Shown here: positions 1 through 7,529 of the stretch, in pieces
Layout: each line of letters opens with the position of its first letter
Position numbering within the stretch: the first letter of the stretch is position 1
Notes under the pieces: generated by a model
Databases searched by the model: none
Told to the model about the DNA's origin: nothing
Seen by the model: only the letters and a program-made list of their open reading frames with translations
Program-made: the position numbers and the translations under genes
Assembly (NCBI GenBank): GCA_913061335.1
Contig: CAJXTP010000050.1
Location: forward strand, 1 to 15,312
Origin: an uncultured Loktanella sp.
GTDB taxonomy: Bacteria; Pseudomonadota; Alphaproteobacteria; Rhodobacterales; Rhodobacteraceae
Direction of reading: 5' to 3'
DNA length: 15,312 nt

Positions 1-50
1 GATCTACACCTCTCTATTCGTCGGCAGCGTCAGATGTGTATAAGAGACAG
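1..50 (+). other. Illumina Nextera i5 adapter (non-biological)
   Basis: Positions 1-9 match the end of the P5 primer, 10-17 (CTCTCTAT) match a standard Nextera i5 index, 18-31 (TCGTCGGCAGCGTC) are the read-1 adapter, and 32-50 (AGATGTGTATAAGAGACAG) are the Tn5 mosaic end. This is library sequence carried into the assembly, not genome. It runs directly into the enolase gene and adds a spurious tail (CLLYTSDAADE) to the enolase reading frame. Confidence 0.98.
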
Positions 51-565
51 GCAGACACTGGCATGATCATGAATTCTTGGATGTCGATCGGGTTGTCCGC
101 ATGTTCGCCACCGTTGATGATGTTCATCATTGGCACTGGCAGAACGCGCGCGGATGTGCCGCCGATATAGCGGAACAATGGCTGACCGGAATATTCTGCG
201 GCGGCTTTAGCTACTGCCAATGATACGCCTAAAATTGCGTTGGCGCCAAGACGGGCTTTGTTCGGGGTACCGTCCAGTTCGATCATCGTCATGTCGATGG
301 CCACCTGTTCGGTCGCTTCAAAGCCAAGGATTGCTTCGGCGATCTCGCCGTTCACCGCAGCCACGGCATCAAGCACGCCTTTGCTCAAATAGCGGTCCTT
401 GTCGCCATCGCGTTTTTCAACGGCTTCATGGGCGCCAGTGGACGCACCTGATGGGACTGCGGCGCGGCCCATTGTGCCGTCTTCCAAAATCACATCGACT
501 TCGACAGTGGGGTTGCCACGGCTGTCCAAAATCTCGCGGGCGTGCACGTCAACGATGGTGCTCAT
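51..565 (-). CDS. eno: Enolase, N-terminal part only (cut by contig end)
   Basis: Enolase converts 2-phosphoglycerate to phosphoenolpyruvate in cytoplasmic glycolysis. The first 171 residues are present out of about 425 in the family. The start MSTIVDVHAREILDSRGNPT is canonical. The catalytic loop SGASTG carries Ser42, a Mg ligand, and the block NGGEHADNPIDIQEFMI (residues 151-167) carries the active-site His155 and Glu164 equivalents. The barrel domain residues that bind the second Mg and the catalytic lysine lie beyond the contig. The ATG is preceded by AAAGGAA at good spacing. Any residues after MPVSA are adapter translation and must be dropped. The gene lies 55 bp downstream of the DMT transporter on the same strand. 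Its own promoter could sit in that gap, but I see no convincing one. Identification is certain; only the truncation is artificial. Confidence 0.97.
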
Positions 566-620
566 GTCATATTCCTTTGATTGGTTTTGCAGGTGTTAGC
601 GGTAACTGTTTTGCGTTGGC

Positions 621-1505
621 TCAGTGTTTAGCCCGTTGTTGCCTGCGGCGCAATCTGGCTTCGCGCAGCAACGTATAAATGCCTGATGCGACAATGATCG
701 CCGCACCAATAAGGGTGTAGCCATCAAGCGTTTCGCCAAAGATCAGTAATCCGGCCAAAAGCCCGAAAACGATCCTTGAGTAACGGAACGGCGAGACAAA
801 CGAAATATCGCCGATGCGCATAGCTGCGATAATGCAGTATAGACTTGGCACACCAACCGCGACGGCCAGTACACAAATGCCGGAAACAGCGATTGAAGGT
901 ATAACAGGCGATGCACCCGCCAAAATCAGACCGGCGACGCCGGCTGGAATTGCAGCAAGAAAGCCGATGACTGATAGCTGAATGGTGCTGATCGATTGGG
1001 TGATCTGCCGTGTTGCCAAGTCCCGGGCCGACATCGCAACAACGCCGACAACCGCAAGCAATGCTACGGGTTCAAACGATGAGCCAAAGGGCCGCAGTAC
1101 AATTAGTACGCCGATCAAGCCGACCATAATCGCCATCCAGCGGCGCCAGCCAACCGCTTCGCCAAAGAACAATGCGGCACCCAGCGTGACCAATAGCGGG
1201 CTCGCTTGGATGATTGTTGTGACCAGTGAAATCGGCACCAATGCCAATGCGCTGACGAACCCAAGTGCCGCGATACCTTCGCATAACGCCCGCACGCCAG
1301 ACGCGCCGCGCAGCATCGATAATGACAGTGGCTTTTGGCCGACAGCCAGCGCCCAGCCTGCAAATACCAGTGATCCGCCAAAGCCCAACATCATCAGGAT
1401 TTGGCCAGATGGCAAATCGCTGGCCATGATTTTGATCAGGCTGTCCTCAATAGCAAAGCCAAGCATGGCAATCACCATCAAGATAGCGCCGCGCGTGTTA
1501 TCCAT
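621..1505 (-). CDS. EamA/DMT-superfamily membrane transporter
   Basis: A 294-residue integral membrane protein with about ten hydrophobic helices arranged as two EamA repeats, the normal size for the drug/metabolite transporter superfamily. The second half contains PFRYSRIVFGLLAGLLIFGE, a stretch typical of EamA permeases of the RibN/SAM-transporter type, and the protein ends in a basic cytoplasmic tail (REARLRRRQQRAKH). Substrate cannot be assigned from sequence; members export or import amino acids, nucleotides, riboflavin or S-adenosylmethionine. The start codon lies inside the end of the upstream fur-family gene (8-nt overlap, ATGGATAA), which indicates co-transcription and probably translational coupling with the regulator. 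Metal regulation is therefore possible, but that is inference from position only. Confidence 0.88.
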   Translation of the reverse strand: MDNTRGAILMVIAMLGFAIEDSLIKIMASDLPSGQILMMLGFGGSLVFAGWALAVGQKPLSLSMLRGASGVRALCEGIAALGFVSALALVPISLVTTIIQASPLLVTLGAALFFGEAVGWRRWMAIMVGLIGVLIVLRPFGSSFEPVALLAVVGVVAMSARDLATRQITQSISTIQLSVIGFLAAIPAGVAGLILAGASPVIPSIAVSGICVLAVAVGVPSLYCIIAAMRIGDISFVSPFRYSRIVFGLLAGLLIFGETLDGYTLIGAAIIVASGIYTLLREARLRRRQQRAKH

Positions 1506-1923
1506 TTGGTTTGGCCTTTATCGGCACACCGTAAAGCTCCAACCTATGCCCCATGAGCCGGTAACCCAATTTGGCGGCGATCTTTTCTTGCAGGGCTTCG
1601 ATGTCGGGATCAACGAATTCGATGACATCGCCAGAATTTACATCAATCAGGTGGTCATGATGATCGCGGTCCGATGTTTCGTACCGCGCGCGCCCGTCGC
1701 CAAACTCGTGCTTTTCCAAAATGCCGGCTTCTTCGAACAGCTTGACCGTCCGGTAAACTGTTGCCAATGAAATGCGCGGATCAGCGGCAGAGGCGCGATT
1801 GTACAGCTCTTCCACATCGGGATGGTCTGTCGACACCTCTAGTACGCCTGCAATTGTGCGGCGTTGGTCTGTCATGCGCAGCCCGTGGGCCTCGCAGCGC
1901 GACAAGATTGTAGATCTGGACAT
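1498..1923 (-). CDS. fur: Fur-family metal-responsive regulator (alphaproteobacterial Fur/Mur type)
   Basis: A 141-residue cytoplasmic DNA-binding repressor. The N-terminal winged helix carries ISLATVYRTVKLFEEAGIL (residues 51-69), the recognition-helix block of Fur. The C-terminal dimerisation domain carries HHDH at 88-91 and GYRLMGHRLELYG at 120-132. By alignment from memory with Pseudomonas Fur, all ligands of both regulatory metal sites are present: His88, Asp90, Glu109, His126 and His34, Glu82, His91, Glu102. There is no C-terminal CxxC zinc site. That combination fits Mur/Fur proteins of alphaproteobacteria, which in several species answer to manganese rather than iron; it does not fit Irr, which lacks these sites, or Zur. 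Iron versus manganese cannot be decided here. It overlaps the DMT transporter by 8 nt and lies 66 bp downstream of the antiporter. Confidence 0.93.
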   Translation of the reverse strand: MSRSTILSRCEAHGLRMTDQRRTIAGVLEVSTDHPDVEELYNRASAADPRISLATVYRTVKLFEEAGILEKHEFGDGRARYETSDRDHHDHLIDVNSGDVIEFVDPDIEALQEKIAAKLGYRLMGHRLELYGVPIKAKPNG

Positions 1924-1989
1924 GGCAAGCGCCCCCGAATTGAATGTTGATCTTCGTTTAAGACGGGGCCGCGATAATGGCCAGCCCTG

Positions 1990-3237
1990 TTACATCAGTT
2001 CTGGTGCACGCCCCACGCGCTCGGCCAATCTAGCGACCGTTAAACCCTGCACAACGATCGAGAAAATCACCACGATGTATGTGGCTGTCAGGATGATGGG
2101 TTTCCATTCGCCGTCCGGCAAAGACAGCGCCAAAGCGACTGAAATTCCACCTTTCAGGCCGCCCCATGTCATAATCGGGATAACACCCTTACTGAATGCA
2201 CGAAATGGTTTGAGCATGAGGATTGGCACTGCCACAGCTGCAAGGCGTGCAACAAGCGCCAGCGCAATCGCCGCCACACCGGCCGTCAGATAGGCGAAAT
2301 CAAAGGCCACGGCGAACACCTCAACGCCGATCATTAGGAACAAAACCGCGTTTAGGATTTCGTCGATCAATTTCCAAAAAGCATCAACGTAGCGGCGTGT
2401 TTCTTCGGACATGCCGTATTTCGAGCCTACATCGCCGATCAGCAAGCCCGCGCAAACCGCCATGATGGGCGCAGATACATGTAAGTAGACGGCCAATTCA
2501 TAGCCGCCAAACGCAAGTCCAAGCGTAATCAGGACCTCAAGCGAGTAATCATCGATCCGGCGCATCACGCGAAATGTAAGCCAGCCAAGCACAAGGCCAA
2601 GCACCGCGCCACCAAGCGCCTCTTGCACAAACAATTGCGCCGCACCGGACAGCCCGCTGCCGTGCGCATCGCCGTGTGGAAACGCGATCCCGATCAGCAC
2701 AAGGAACACGACATAGCCGACGCCGTCATTAAACAGGCTTTCGCCCGCGATCTTTGTTTTAAGTGATTTTTCGAGGTCGGCTTCACGTAGTACACCAAGC
2801 ACGGCAACTGGATCAGTGGGCGAAATGAGTGCACCAAAGACCAGTGCAATCAACAATGGCATGCCCGTGAGCCATGAAAACCCGATGCCCACGATGACGG
2901 TCGACAGGCCGATCCCGATGGTGGCCATGAGCATCACGACCACCCATTCGCGTTTCAAATCCGATAGTTTGACGTGTAGCGCACCTGCAAACAACAGCAA
3001 ACCCAACATGCCTTCGAGCAAAGCTTCGGAGAAGTCGATCTCGAGAACCGTGGATCGGACCGCCGCTGCGACGCCAAAGCTGGGAAAGGCATAATCGAAC
3101 AACAACACGGCGAATGATGCCAGCAAGGCAACTATCAGAATGCCGATAGATGGGGGCAGACGCAGGAACAAATAGTTAATCGCCCCAAACGCCCCAGCGA
3201 GCACAATCAAAAGCGATGCGATTTGCAGAATTGTCAT
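1990..3237 (-). CDS. CPA1-family Na+/H+ antiporter (NhaP-like)
   Basis: A 415-residue inner-membrane cation/proton antiporter that exchanges Na+ or K+ for H+ in pH and salt homeostasis. It is almost entirely hydrophobic with about twelve helices. The CPA1 signature helices are clear: ALISPTDPVAVLGVL (136-150), containing the TDP motif of the unwound helix, and GESLFNDGVGYV (165-176) with the conserved Asn170-Asp171 ion-binding pair. A late WGGLKGGISVALALSLP block matches the conserved basic/glycine helix of NhaP. It has no C-terminal RCK or other cytoplasmic regulatory domain, so it is the short NhaP form. The ATG is preceded by AAGGAA. It lies 54 bp downstream of the acetyltransferase gene and 66 bp upstream of fur on the same strand; co-transcription is possible but not shown. 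A marine lifestyle would fit, but the family is widespread. Confidence 0.92.
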   Translation of the reverse strand: MTILQIASLLIVLAGAFGAINYLFLRLPPSIGILIVALLASFAVLLFDYAFPSFGVAAAVRSTVLEIDFSEALLEGMLGLLLFAGALHVKLSDLKREWVVVMLMATIGIGLSTVIVGIGFSWLTGMPLLIALVFGALISPTDPVAVLGVLREADLEKSLKTKIAGESLFNDGVGYVVFLVLIGIAFPHGDAHGSGLSGAAQLFVQEALGGAVLGLVLGWLTFRVMRRIDDYSLEVLITLGLAFGGYELAVYLHVSAPIMAVCAGLLIGDVGSKYGMSEETRRYVDAFWKLIDEILNAVLFLMIGVEVFAVAFDFAYLTAGVAAIALALVARLAAVAVPILMLKPFRAFSKGVIPIMTWGGLKGGISVALALSLPDGEWKPIILTATYIVVIFSIVVQGLTVARLAERVGRAPELM

Positions 3238-3291
3238 GTGAGGCGTTCCTTGACCCGTTTGATCTGACTTAACACGGGAAAACAGGGGCCG

Positions 3292-4071
3292 CTAGGACCG
3301 CCACTTTGGCCATGCAGCCCAAGTACCACCCAGTGGTCTCAGCGTGGCCCCAGCCCTGACCTTAAAACGGGTTAAACCTGGATTGTTTACGCTGTCGACC
3401 GTGCCCATATCCAACCATGACAGATTGCGTTTTGTGAAGTTTTCGATGGCGCCATGCAGCAACAACTGATGGGCGTTGTGCGTGCGCCCGACGGTGTCGG
3501 TCCAACCAAGTTGATAAGTGACGGTCTTGCCGTGTTGTAGAAAAATCATGCCTGCGACAGGGGTGTTGTTGAGATATGCAATGCTGACGTGCGCGCTTTT
3601 GGTGGGCCAGCGCCGGATGACATCGTGTGGTAAAGCTTTGAATTTTCGTGACTTTTGTTGCACTAAGTCAGCATTCAAAAGCCATTGATCTTTGGTGTTG
3701 CTAAATGGACGGTGGCAGGTCGCAAGCGGGCCACGCTGCGCATTATGCAGCGCATTGCGCCATTTTACATGATGTTTGACGTGGCTTCGAAGGTCAATTT
3801 CGGCCACCGTTGCTGGTGTCATAATGCGGCGGAATCCCGCTTTGTGAAGTGATGAACCCGGCCCCACGTCAGGAGACAGCAGGCAGATACGGCGACCCGC
3901 GTTTTGTCTGATTTTGGCGAAGTCGACGTCTGCCCCAAGGCGCGTGGCGGCGGTAAATGGCCCGCGCGTTACCCAATGCACGCCCGACGTGGCGTCACAA
4001 TGGGCAGACACGCCCATCGCGCAAAGTACGCCTGTGTATTGCGTCGATTGTTGAAGAGCACTTCTGGTCAT
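3292..4071 (-). CDS. GNAT-superfamily acetyltransferase, FemAB/BioF2-like
   Basis: A 259-residue soluble protein. The C-terminal half reads as a GNAT fold of the Acetyltransf_6/FemAB-like kind: TPVAGMIFLQHGKTVTYQLGW, then a helix with AHQLLLHGAIENF, then LSWLDMGTVDS and GLTRFKVRAGATLRPLGGTW, which is the usual order of strand, acyl-CoA-binding helix and the final 'FK' block. FemAB-like enzymes move acyl or aminoacyl groups, often in envelope or exopolysaccharide synthesis, but the substrate here is unknown. The N-terminal half is poorly conserved and rich in His and Arg, and parts of the gene (about 3640-3760) look more AT-rich than its neighbours. The ATG has a short AGG 5 nt upstream. The first gene of the leftward run; divergent from the small ORF at 4118. 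Confidence 0.68.
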   Translation of the reverse strand: MTRSALQQSTQYTGVLCAMGVSAHCDATSGVHWVTRGPFTAATRLGADVDFAKIRQNAGRRICLLSPDVGPGSSLHKAGFRRIMTPATVAEIDLRSHVKHHVKWRNALHNAQRGPLATCHRPFSNTKDQWLLNADLVQQKSRKFKALPHDVIRRWPTKSAHVSIAYLNNTPVAGMIFLQHGKTVTYQLGWTDTVGRTHNAHQLLLHGAIENFTKRNLSWLDMGTVDSVNNPGLTRFKVRAGATLRPLGGTWAAWPKWRS

Positions 4072-4117
4072 GCCTATCGTTAAACAATTGGAAACCTAAT
4101 GAGTGGTTAATGGGGCG

Positions 4118-4249
4118 ATGAAACAGCCAACAACCCGCCATTATGCCCCGCCGCCGCAGCCCACCATATTGGGGGCCGCGATTTTTGCGGCGGCGGTGTC
4201 ATTTCCAATTGGTATAGTCATGATCTTGATGGAGCTGCTGTTGTTTTAA
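4118..4249 (+). CDS. Small single-helix membrane protein (unannotated short ORF)
   Basis: A 43-codon ORF that fills the gap between the acetyltransferase and tyrS. It begins MKQPTTRHYAPPPQP, a basic proline-rich N-terminus, followed by an uninterrupted hydrophobic stretch at residues 17-43 (ILGAAIFAAAVSFPIGIVMI then LMELLLF). The charge pattern suggests a single membrane helix with the N-terminus inside. Codon third positions are G/C-biased in the N-terminal half as in neighbouring genes. The stop codon overlaps the tyrS stop codon by 4 nt in convergent orientation, a common packing in this window. The ribosome-binding site is weak (GGGG only 2 nt before the ATG), and a GTG at 4103 is an alternative start after an in-frame stop. 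I do not recognise a family, and no function is proposed. Confidence 0.5.
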   Translation: MKQPTTRHYAPPPQPTILGAAIFAAAVSFPIGIVMILMELLLF

Positions 4250-5496
4250 CCCAGTTGAACCAGTGCATGGCGCTTTTTACCAGCACTTAGTTTCATGGGT
4301 GTTGCCAACATGTCTGCCGTCACCATCATGCCCGCATCTGTCAAAGAAGCATCGTTCAAACGTGCGCCATTGTCAGCAATCAGGCGCTTGGCCTCTTTGC
4401 CGCTACCGGCAAGGCCAGCTTTGACGAAAATTTGTACAATCGACATGCCGTCATTTAGATCACCTGCCGTCAGGGTAAGCGTCGGCAAATCGTCGCCAAT
4501 GCCACCCTTTTCGAACACTTCGCGGGCTGTGGCTTCGGCGGCTTTGGCAGCGTCCGCGCCGTGCAGTAGGGTTGTCACCTCATTGGCCAGAATGATCTTT
4601 GCCGCGTTGATATCTGCCCCTTCAAGCGCACCCAATCGGTTGCATTCATCGACTGGCAGCTCTGTGTAAAGCTTAAGAAACTTGCCGGTATCCGCGTCGG
4701 TCGTGTTACGCCAGAACTGCCAAAATTCGTAGGGGCTCACCAGCTCGGCATCGAGCCAAACAGCGCCAGCCGCCGATTTGCCCATCTTTTTGCCGTCAGA
4801 TGTGGTCAGCAATGGCGACGTCAGTCCGTAAATCTCTTTGTTCAATACACGGCGCGTCAAGTCGATCCCGTTGACGATATTGCCCCACTGATCGGACCCA
4901 CCAAGCTGCAACAGGCAGCCATATCGACGGTTGAGTTCCATGAAATCATAGGCTTGCAAGATCATGTAGTTGAATTCGAGGAACGACAGCGACTGTTCGC
5001 GATCAAGGCGCGATTTGACGCTTTCAAACGCCAACATCCGGTTGATTGAGAAATGCCGCCCGATATCGCGCAAAAAATCGAGGTAGTTTAGATTATCCAA
5101 CCATTCGGCGTTATTTAGCATCAACGCCCCATTGGGCGCGTCATCATAGGTCATATAGGCGGAGAAAACGCGTTTGATCCCAGCGATGTTCTCGTCGATC
5201 TTTTCAGCGGTCAGCAAGGGACGTTCATCGGCGCGAAACGATGGATCACCGACCTTGGTCGTGCCTCCACCCATCAAGGTGATCGGCTTGTGCCCTGTCT
5301 TTTGTAGCCAACGCAGCATCATGATCTGAATCAGCGATCCGACATGCAATGATGTCGCCGTCGCATCAAAGCCAATGTACGCTGGCACCACGCCTTTTGC
5401 GAAGGCTTCATCCAAGCCTTGATAGTCGGTGCAGTCGGCCAAAAAGCCACGGCTTATCATCACAGACATAAATTCTGATTTTGGGTGGTATGTCAT
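4246..5496 (-). CDS. tyrS: Tyrosyl-tRNA synthetase
   Basis: Charges tRNA-Tyr with tyrosine in the cytoplasm; class I synthetase, 416 residues, the usual bacterial length. The HIGH-type motif is HVGS at 51-54, and the KMSKS loop is KMGKS at 237-241. Tyrosine-pocket residues typical of bacterial TyrS are visible: Tyr40 in PAYIGFDAT, and Tyr177, Gln181 and Asp184 in YMILQAYDF. GGSDQWGNI (199-207) is the conserved block before the KMSKS loop. The last 70 residues form an S4 RNA-binding domain (AGSGKEAKRLIADNGARLN). The start MTYHPKSEF matches alphaproteobacterial TyrS, and AGGGA sits upstream of the ATG. Divergent from anmK across 73 bp; convergent with the small membrane ORF. Confidence 0.98.
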   Translation of the reverse strand: MTYHPKSEFMSVMISRGFLADCTDYQGLDEAFAKGVVPAYIGFDATATSLHVGSLIQIMMLRWLQKTGHKPITLMGGGTTKVGDPSFRADERPLLTAEKIDENIAGIKRVFSAYMTYDDAPNGALMLNNAEWLDNLNYLDFLRDIGRHFSINRMLAFESVKSRLDREQSLSFLEFNYMILQAYDFMELNRRYGCLLQLGGSDQWGNIVNGIDLTRRVLNKEIYGLTSPLLTTSDGKKMGKSAAGAVWLDAELVSPYEFWQFWRNTTDADTGKFLKLYTELPVDECNRLGALEGADINAAKIILANEVTTLLHGADAAKAAEATAREVFEKGGIGDDLPTLTLTAGDLNDGMSIVQIFVKAGLAGSGKEAKRLIADNGARLNDASLTDAGMMVTADMLATPMKLSAGKKRHALVQLG

Positions 5497-5569
5497 CGCA
5501 TTTTTCCCTGCACAAATATCGCCCCAACCTATAAACGCATAGCAAGCCTAAGGGAAAGCGGATGTTTCG
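5497..5569. promoter_or_regulatory. Divergent promoter region between tyrS and anmK
   Basis: These 73 bp must carry the promoters of two divergent genes. TATAAA at 5530-5535 on the plus strand is a plausible -10 for anmK, about 35 bp before its ATG, but no good -35 lies 16-18 bp upstream. On the minus strand an AGGGA serves as the tyrS ribosome-binding site. There is no T-box-like structure or leader ORF that I can recognise. Promoter positions are tentative. Confidence 0.35.
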
Positions 5570-6703
5570 ATGCTAAAGAAAACGGGAACGATTGCGGCAT
5601 TGGGCGCGATGTCGGGCACATCTTTGGATGGTGTCGATGCCGCCATGGTGCACACCGACGGTTATGTTATCTCGGGGTTTGGTGAAACGGCGTATCGACC
5701 TTATTCGGCGCCGGAGGCCGCGACGTTAAGGGCCGCGTTGGGCCAATGGCCAAATGACGGCCTCACGGATACAGCCGAGCTGATTGAAACGGTGCATGCG
5801 CAAGTTTTGTCAAGGTTTGATGGTGCAGACGTCATTGGTTTTCATGGTCAGACGTTGGCTCATGACCCAGCAAATGCCCGCACGCATCAATGTGGTGATG
5901 GCCAAGTTTTGGCAGACGTGTTGAATGTGCCTGTCGTCTGGGACTTTCGCAGTGCGGACATGACACTTGGTGGGCAGGGCGCGCCTTTGGCACCGTTTTA
6001 TCATTTTGCATTGGCGAAATGGATGAAGGCCTGCGCCCCAATCGCGTTCCTTAACATTGGTGGTGTTGGAAACCTAACATGGATCGATCCGACGAAACCT
6101 GCACCAGAGACTGCGGGTGCGTTGCTTGCGTTTGACACAGGTCCGGCGAATGCCCCGATCAATGATTTGATGATGGAGAGACTTGGCCAGCCGTTTGACG
6201 ATGGTGGTGCTATTGCTGCAACGGGCACAGTTGATGATCGGACGATTGCGGATTTTCTGACCCATCCGTATTTCAACCGGATGCCACCAAAATCGTTGGA
6301 CCGCGATGCGTTCGCGGGTCTTTCATTGGCCGCGTCGAAATTGAATACCGCTGACGGCGCGGCGACATTGACGGCTGCGGTTGCGATCAGCGTGTCCCAA
6401 GCCATGAGTTTTTGCCCGACTGCACCGACAAAAGTACTGGTGACGGGTGGCGGTCGCAAGAACCCGACTTTGATGAAGATGCTCGCGGCCGGATTGGACA
6501 TGCCCGTTGTTCCAGTCGAGGACGCAGGCCTTGATGGTGATATGTTAGAGGCCCAAGCGTTCGCATATTTGGCCGTGCGTGTCGCGCGCGGCTTGCCGAC
6601 GTCATGTGAGGGCACAACCGGCGTACGCGCTGCCGTTTCTGGTGGCACGATTAGCCGCCCTTTTGGACCTGTTGGCAGCAATAATCTGACGTTAAAGGTA
6701 TAG
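5570..6703 (+). CDS. anmK: Anhydro-N-acetylmuramic acid kinase
   Basis: Phosphorylates and opens 1,6-anhydro-N-acetylmuramic acid to MurNAc-6-phosphate in cytoplasmic recycling of peptidoglycan. 377 residues, close to the family length. The ASKHA-type motifs appear in order: GAMSGTSLDGVDAA (12-25), IGFHGQT (89-95), DFRSADMTLGGQGAPLAPFYH (125-145), FLNIGGVGNLTWI (160-172), FDTGPANAPIND (188-199) with Asp189 as the probable catalytic base, VTGGGRKNPTLM, and DGDMLEAQAFAYLA near the C-terminus. The ending (GTTGVRAAVSGGTISRP) is also typical. The ATG start is the only in-frame choice before the first motif; its ribosome-binding site is weak, with AAGGGAAAG some 14 nt upstream. No etherase (MurQ) is in this window. 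The stop lies 3 bp from the stop of the convergent neighbour. Confidence 0.97.
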   Translation: MLKKTGTIAALGAMSGTSLDGVDAAMVHTDGYVISGFGETAYRPYSAPEAATLRAALGQWPNDGLTDTAELIETVHAQVLSRFDGADVIGFHGQTLAHDPANARTHQCGDGQVLADVLNVPVVWDFRSADMTLGGQGAPLAPFYHFALAKWMKACAPIAFLNIGGVGNLTWIDPTKPAPETAGALLAFDTGPANAPINDLMMERLGQPFDDGGAIAATGTVDDRTIADFLTHPYFNRMPPKSLDRDAFAGLSLAASKLNTADGAATLTAAVAISVSQAMSFCPTAPTKVLVTGGGRKNPTLMKMLAAGLDMPVVPVEDAGLDGDMLEAQAFAYLAVRVARGLPTSCEGTTGVRAAVSGGTISRPFGPVGSNNLTLKV

Positions 6704-6706
6704 CGT

Positions 6707-7516
6707 TTAGGTGAGCATGGCATCAACATCTGCACCGGACATCGCACTAGAGAGCGCGGTAAAGTCGCCGTTTCCCAGCATTGCCCGCCCCGCATCAAAT
6801 ATCGCCTGATGCGTCACGCGCGCCAATGCAGACCCAAGCGATAGCCGCGCTGCACCCGCTTGCGCAAACGCGGCCAAGTTGTGTTTGGCATAGGGACCCG
6901 CGACCAAAACATTTACAGGCTTGTCGGTCGACGCACAAATGCGCGCAACATCCGCCATTGACGGCGGCATCGGCGCGTAAAGGCAATCAACACCGACTGC
7001 GTCAAATGCCTGCAGTCGGCGAATGGCCTCGCTGGTGCCGTAGGCTCCAGTCATAATGCCGTCCGCCCGCGCGGTCAGGACAAAACCGCGCCCAACGCCG
7101 CGGGCTGCTGATGCCGCAGCCTTCATCCGTTCAACCGCAAAATCAAAATCATAGGGGGTTCCGGCGGGAAATTGAATGTCTTCGATGCAAATACCGGCAA
7201 GGCCCGCTTCGGCTGATAACCTGACCGTTTCCGCACATGTGTCAGGATCATCGCCAAATCCGTTTTCAAAATCACCCTGCACAGGCAATGTAGTCGCCGA
7301 ACAAATGTCCTGCGCATGGGTCAATGCCTCGTCGCGCGTAACCGTGCCGCCGTCGGGTCGACCGAGCGAAAATGCATGTACGGCTGATGAAGTTGCCAAG
7401 GCCTTAGCTCCCATGTGTGCCATCATTTTCGCCGATCCAGCGTCCCAAACATTGGCAAGAATAAATGGATCACCTTTGACGTGCAGCGCACGGAATGTCT
7501 CGCCGATTTGTGTCAT
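6707..7516 (-). CDS. Isocitrate lyase/PEP mutase-family enzyme
   Basis: A 269-residue cytoplasmic enzyme of the ICL/PEPM superfamily, which makes or breaks C-C or P-C bonds of oxalate-like enolates using Mg2+. The fold signatures are present: NVWDAGSA (22-29) with Asp25, GDFENGFG (81-88) with Asp82 and Glu84 as metal-side acids, GICIEDI (108-114), and TARAD (148-152). The KKCGH catalytic loop of true isocitrate lyase is missing, so it is not a glyoxylate-cycle ICL; nor is the PEP mutase sequence obvious. Relatives include methylisocitrate lyase, oxaloacetate decarboxylase and carboxyphosphonoenolpyruvate mutase, and the exact reaction cannot be fixed. A strong ribosome-binding site (AAGGGGGG) precedes the ATG. 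It starts 13 bp after the aminotransferase stop, so the two are almost surely co-transcribed and may act in one catabolic step series. Confidence 0.87.
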   Translation of the reverse strand: MTQIGETFRALHVKGDPFILANVWDAGSAKMMAHMGAKALATSSAVHAFSLGRPDGGTVTRDEALTHAQDICSATTLPVQGDFENGFGDDPDTCAETVRLSAEAGLAGICIEDIQFPAGTPYDFDFAVERMKAAASAARGVGRGFVLTARADGIMTGAYGTSEAIRRLQAFDAVGVDCLYAPMPPSMADVARICASTDKPVNVLVAGPYAKHNLAAFAQAGAARLSLGSALARVTHQAIFDAGRAMLGNGDFTALSSAMSGADVDAMLT

Positions 7517-7529
7517 CGTTTACCCCCCT

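Noticed and set aside
32..50. Tn5 mosaic end as evidence of a natural transposon
   Set aside because: It is flanked by Illumina index and primer sequence, so it comes from tagmentation library preparation.
982..1770. 262-codon open frame on the plus strand across the DMT and fur genes
   Set aside because: It is antisense to two clearly conserved proteins; the translation is low-complexity (Pro/Thr/Ser/Ala-rich) and matches no family.
6001..6798. 265-codon open frame on the minus strand across anmK
   Set aside because: Shadow of anmK caused by codon bias; it runs past the anmK stop into the neighbouring gene in another frame and shows no motif.
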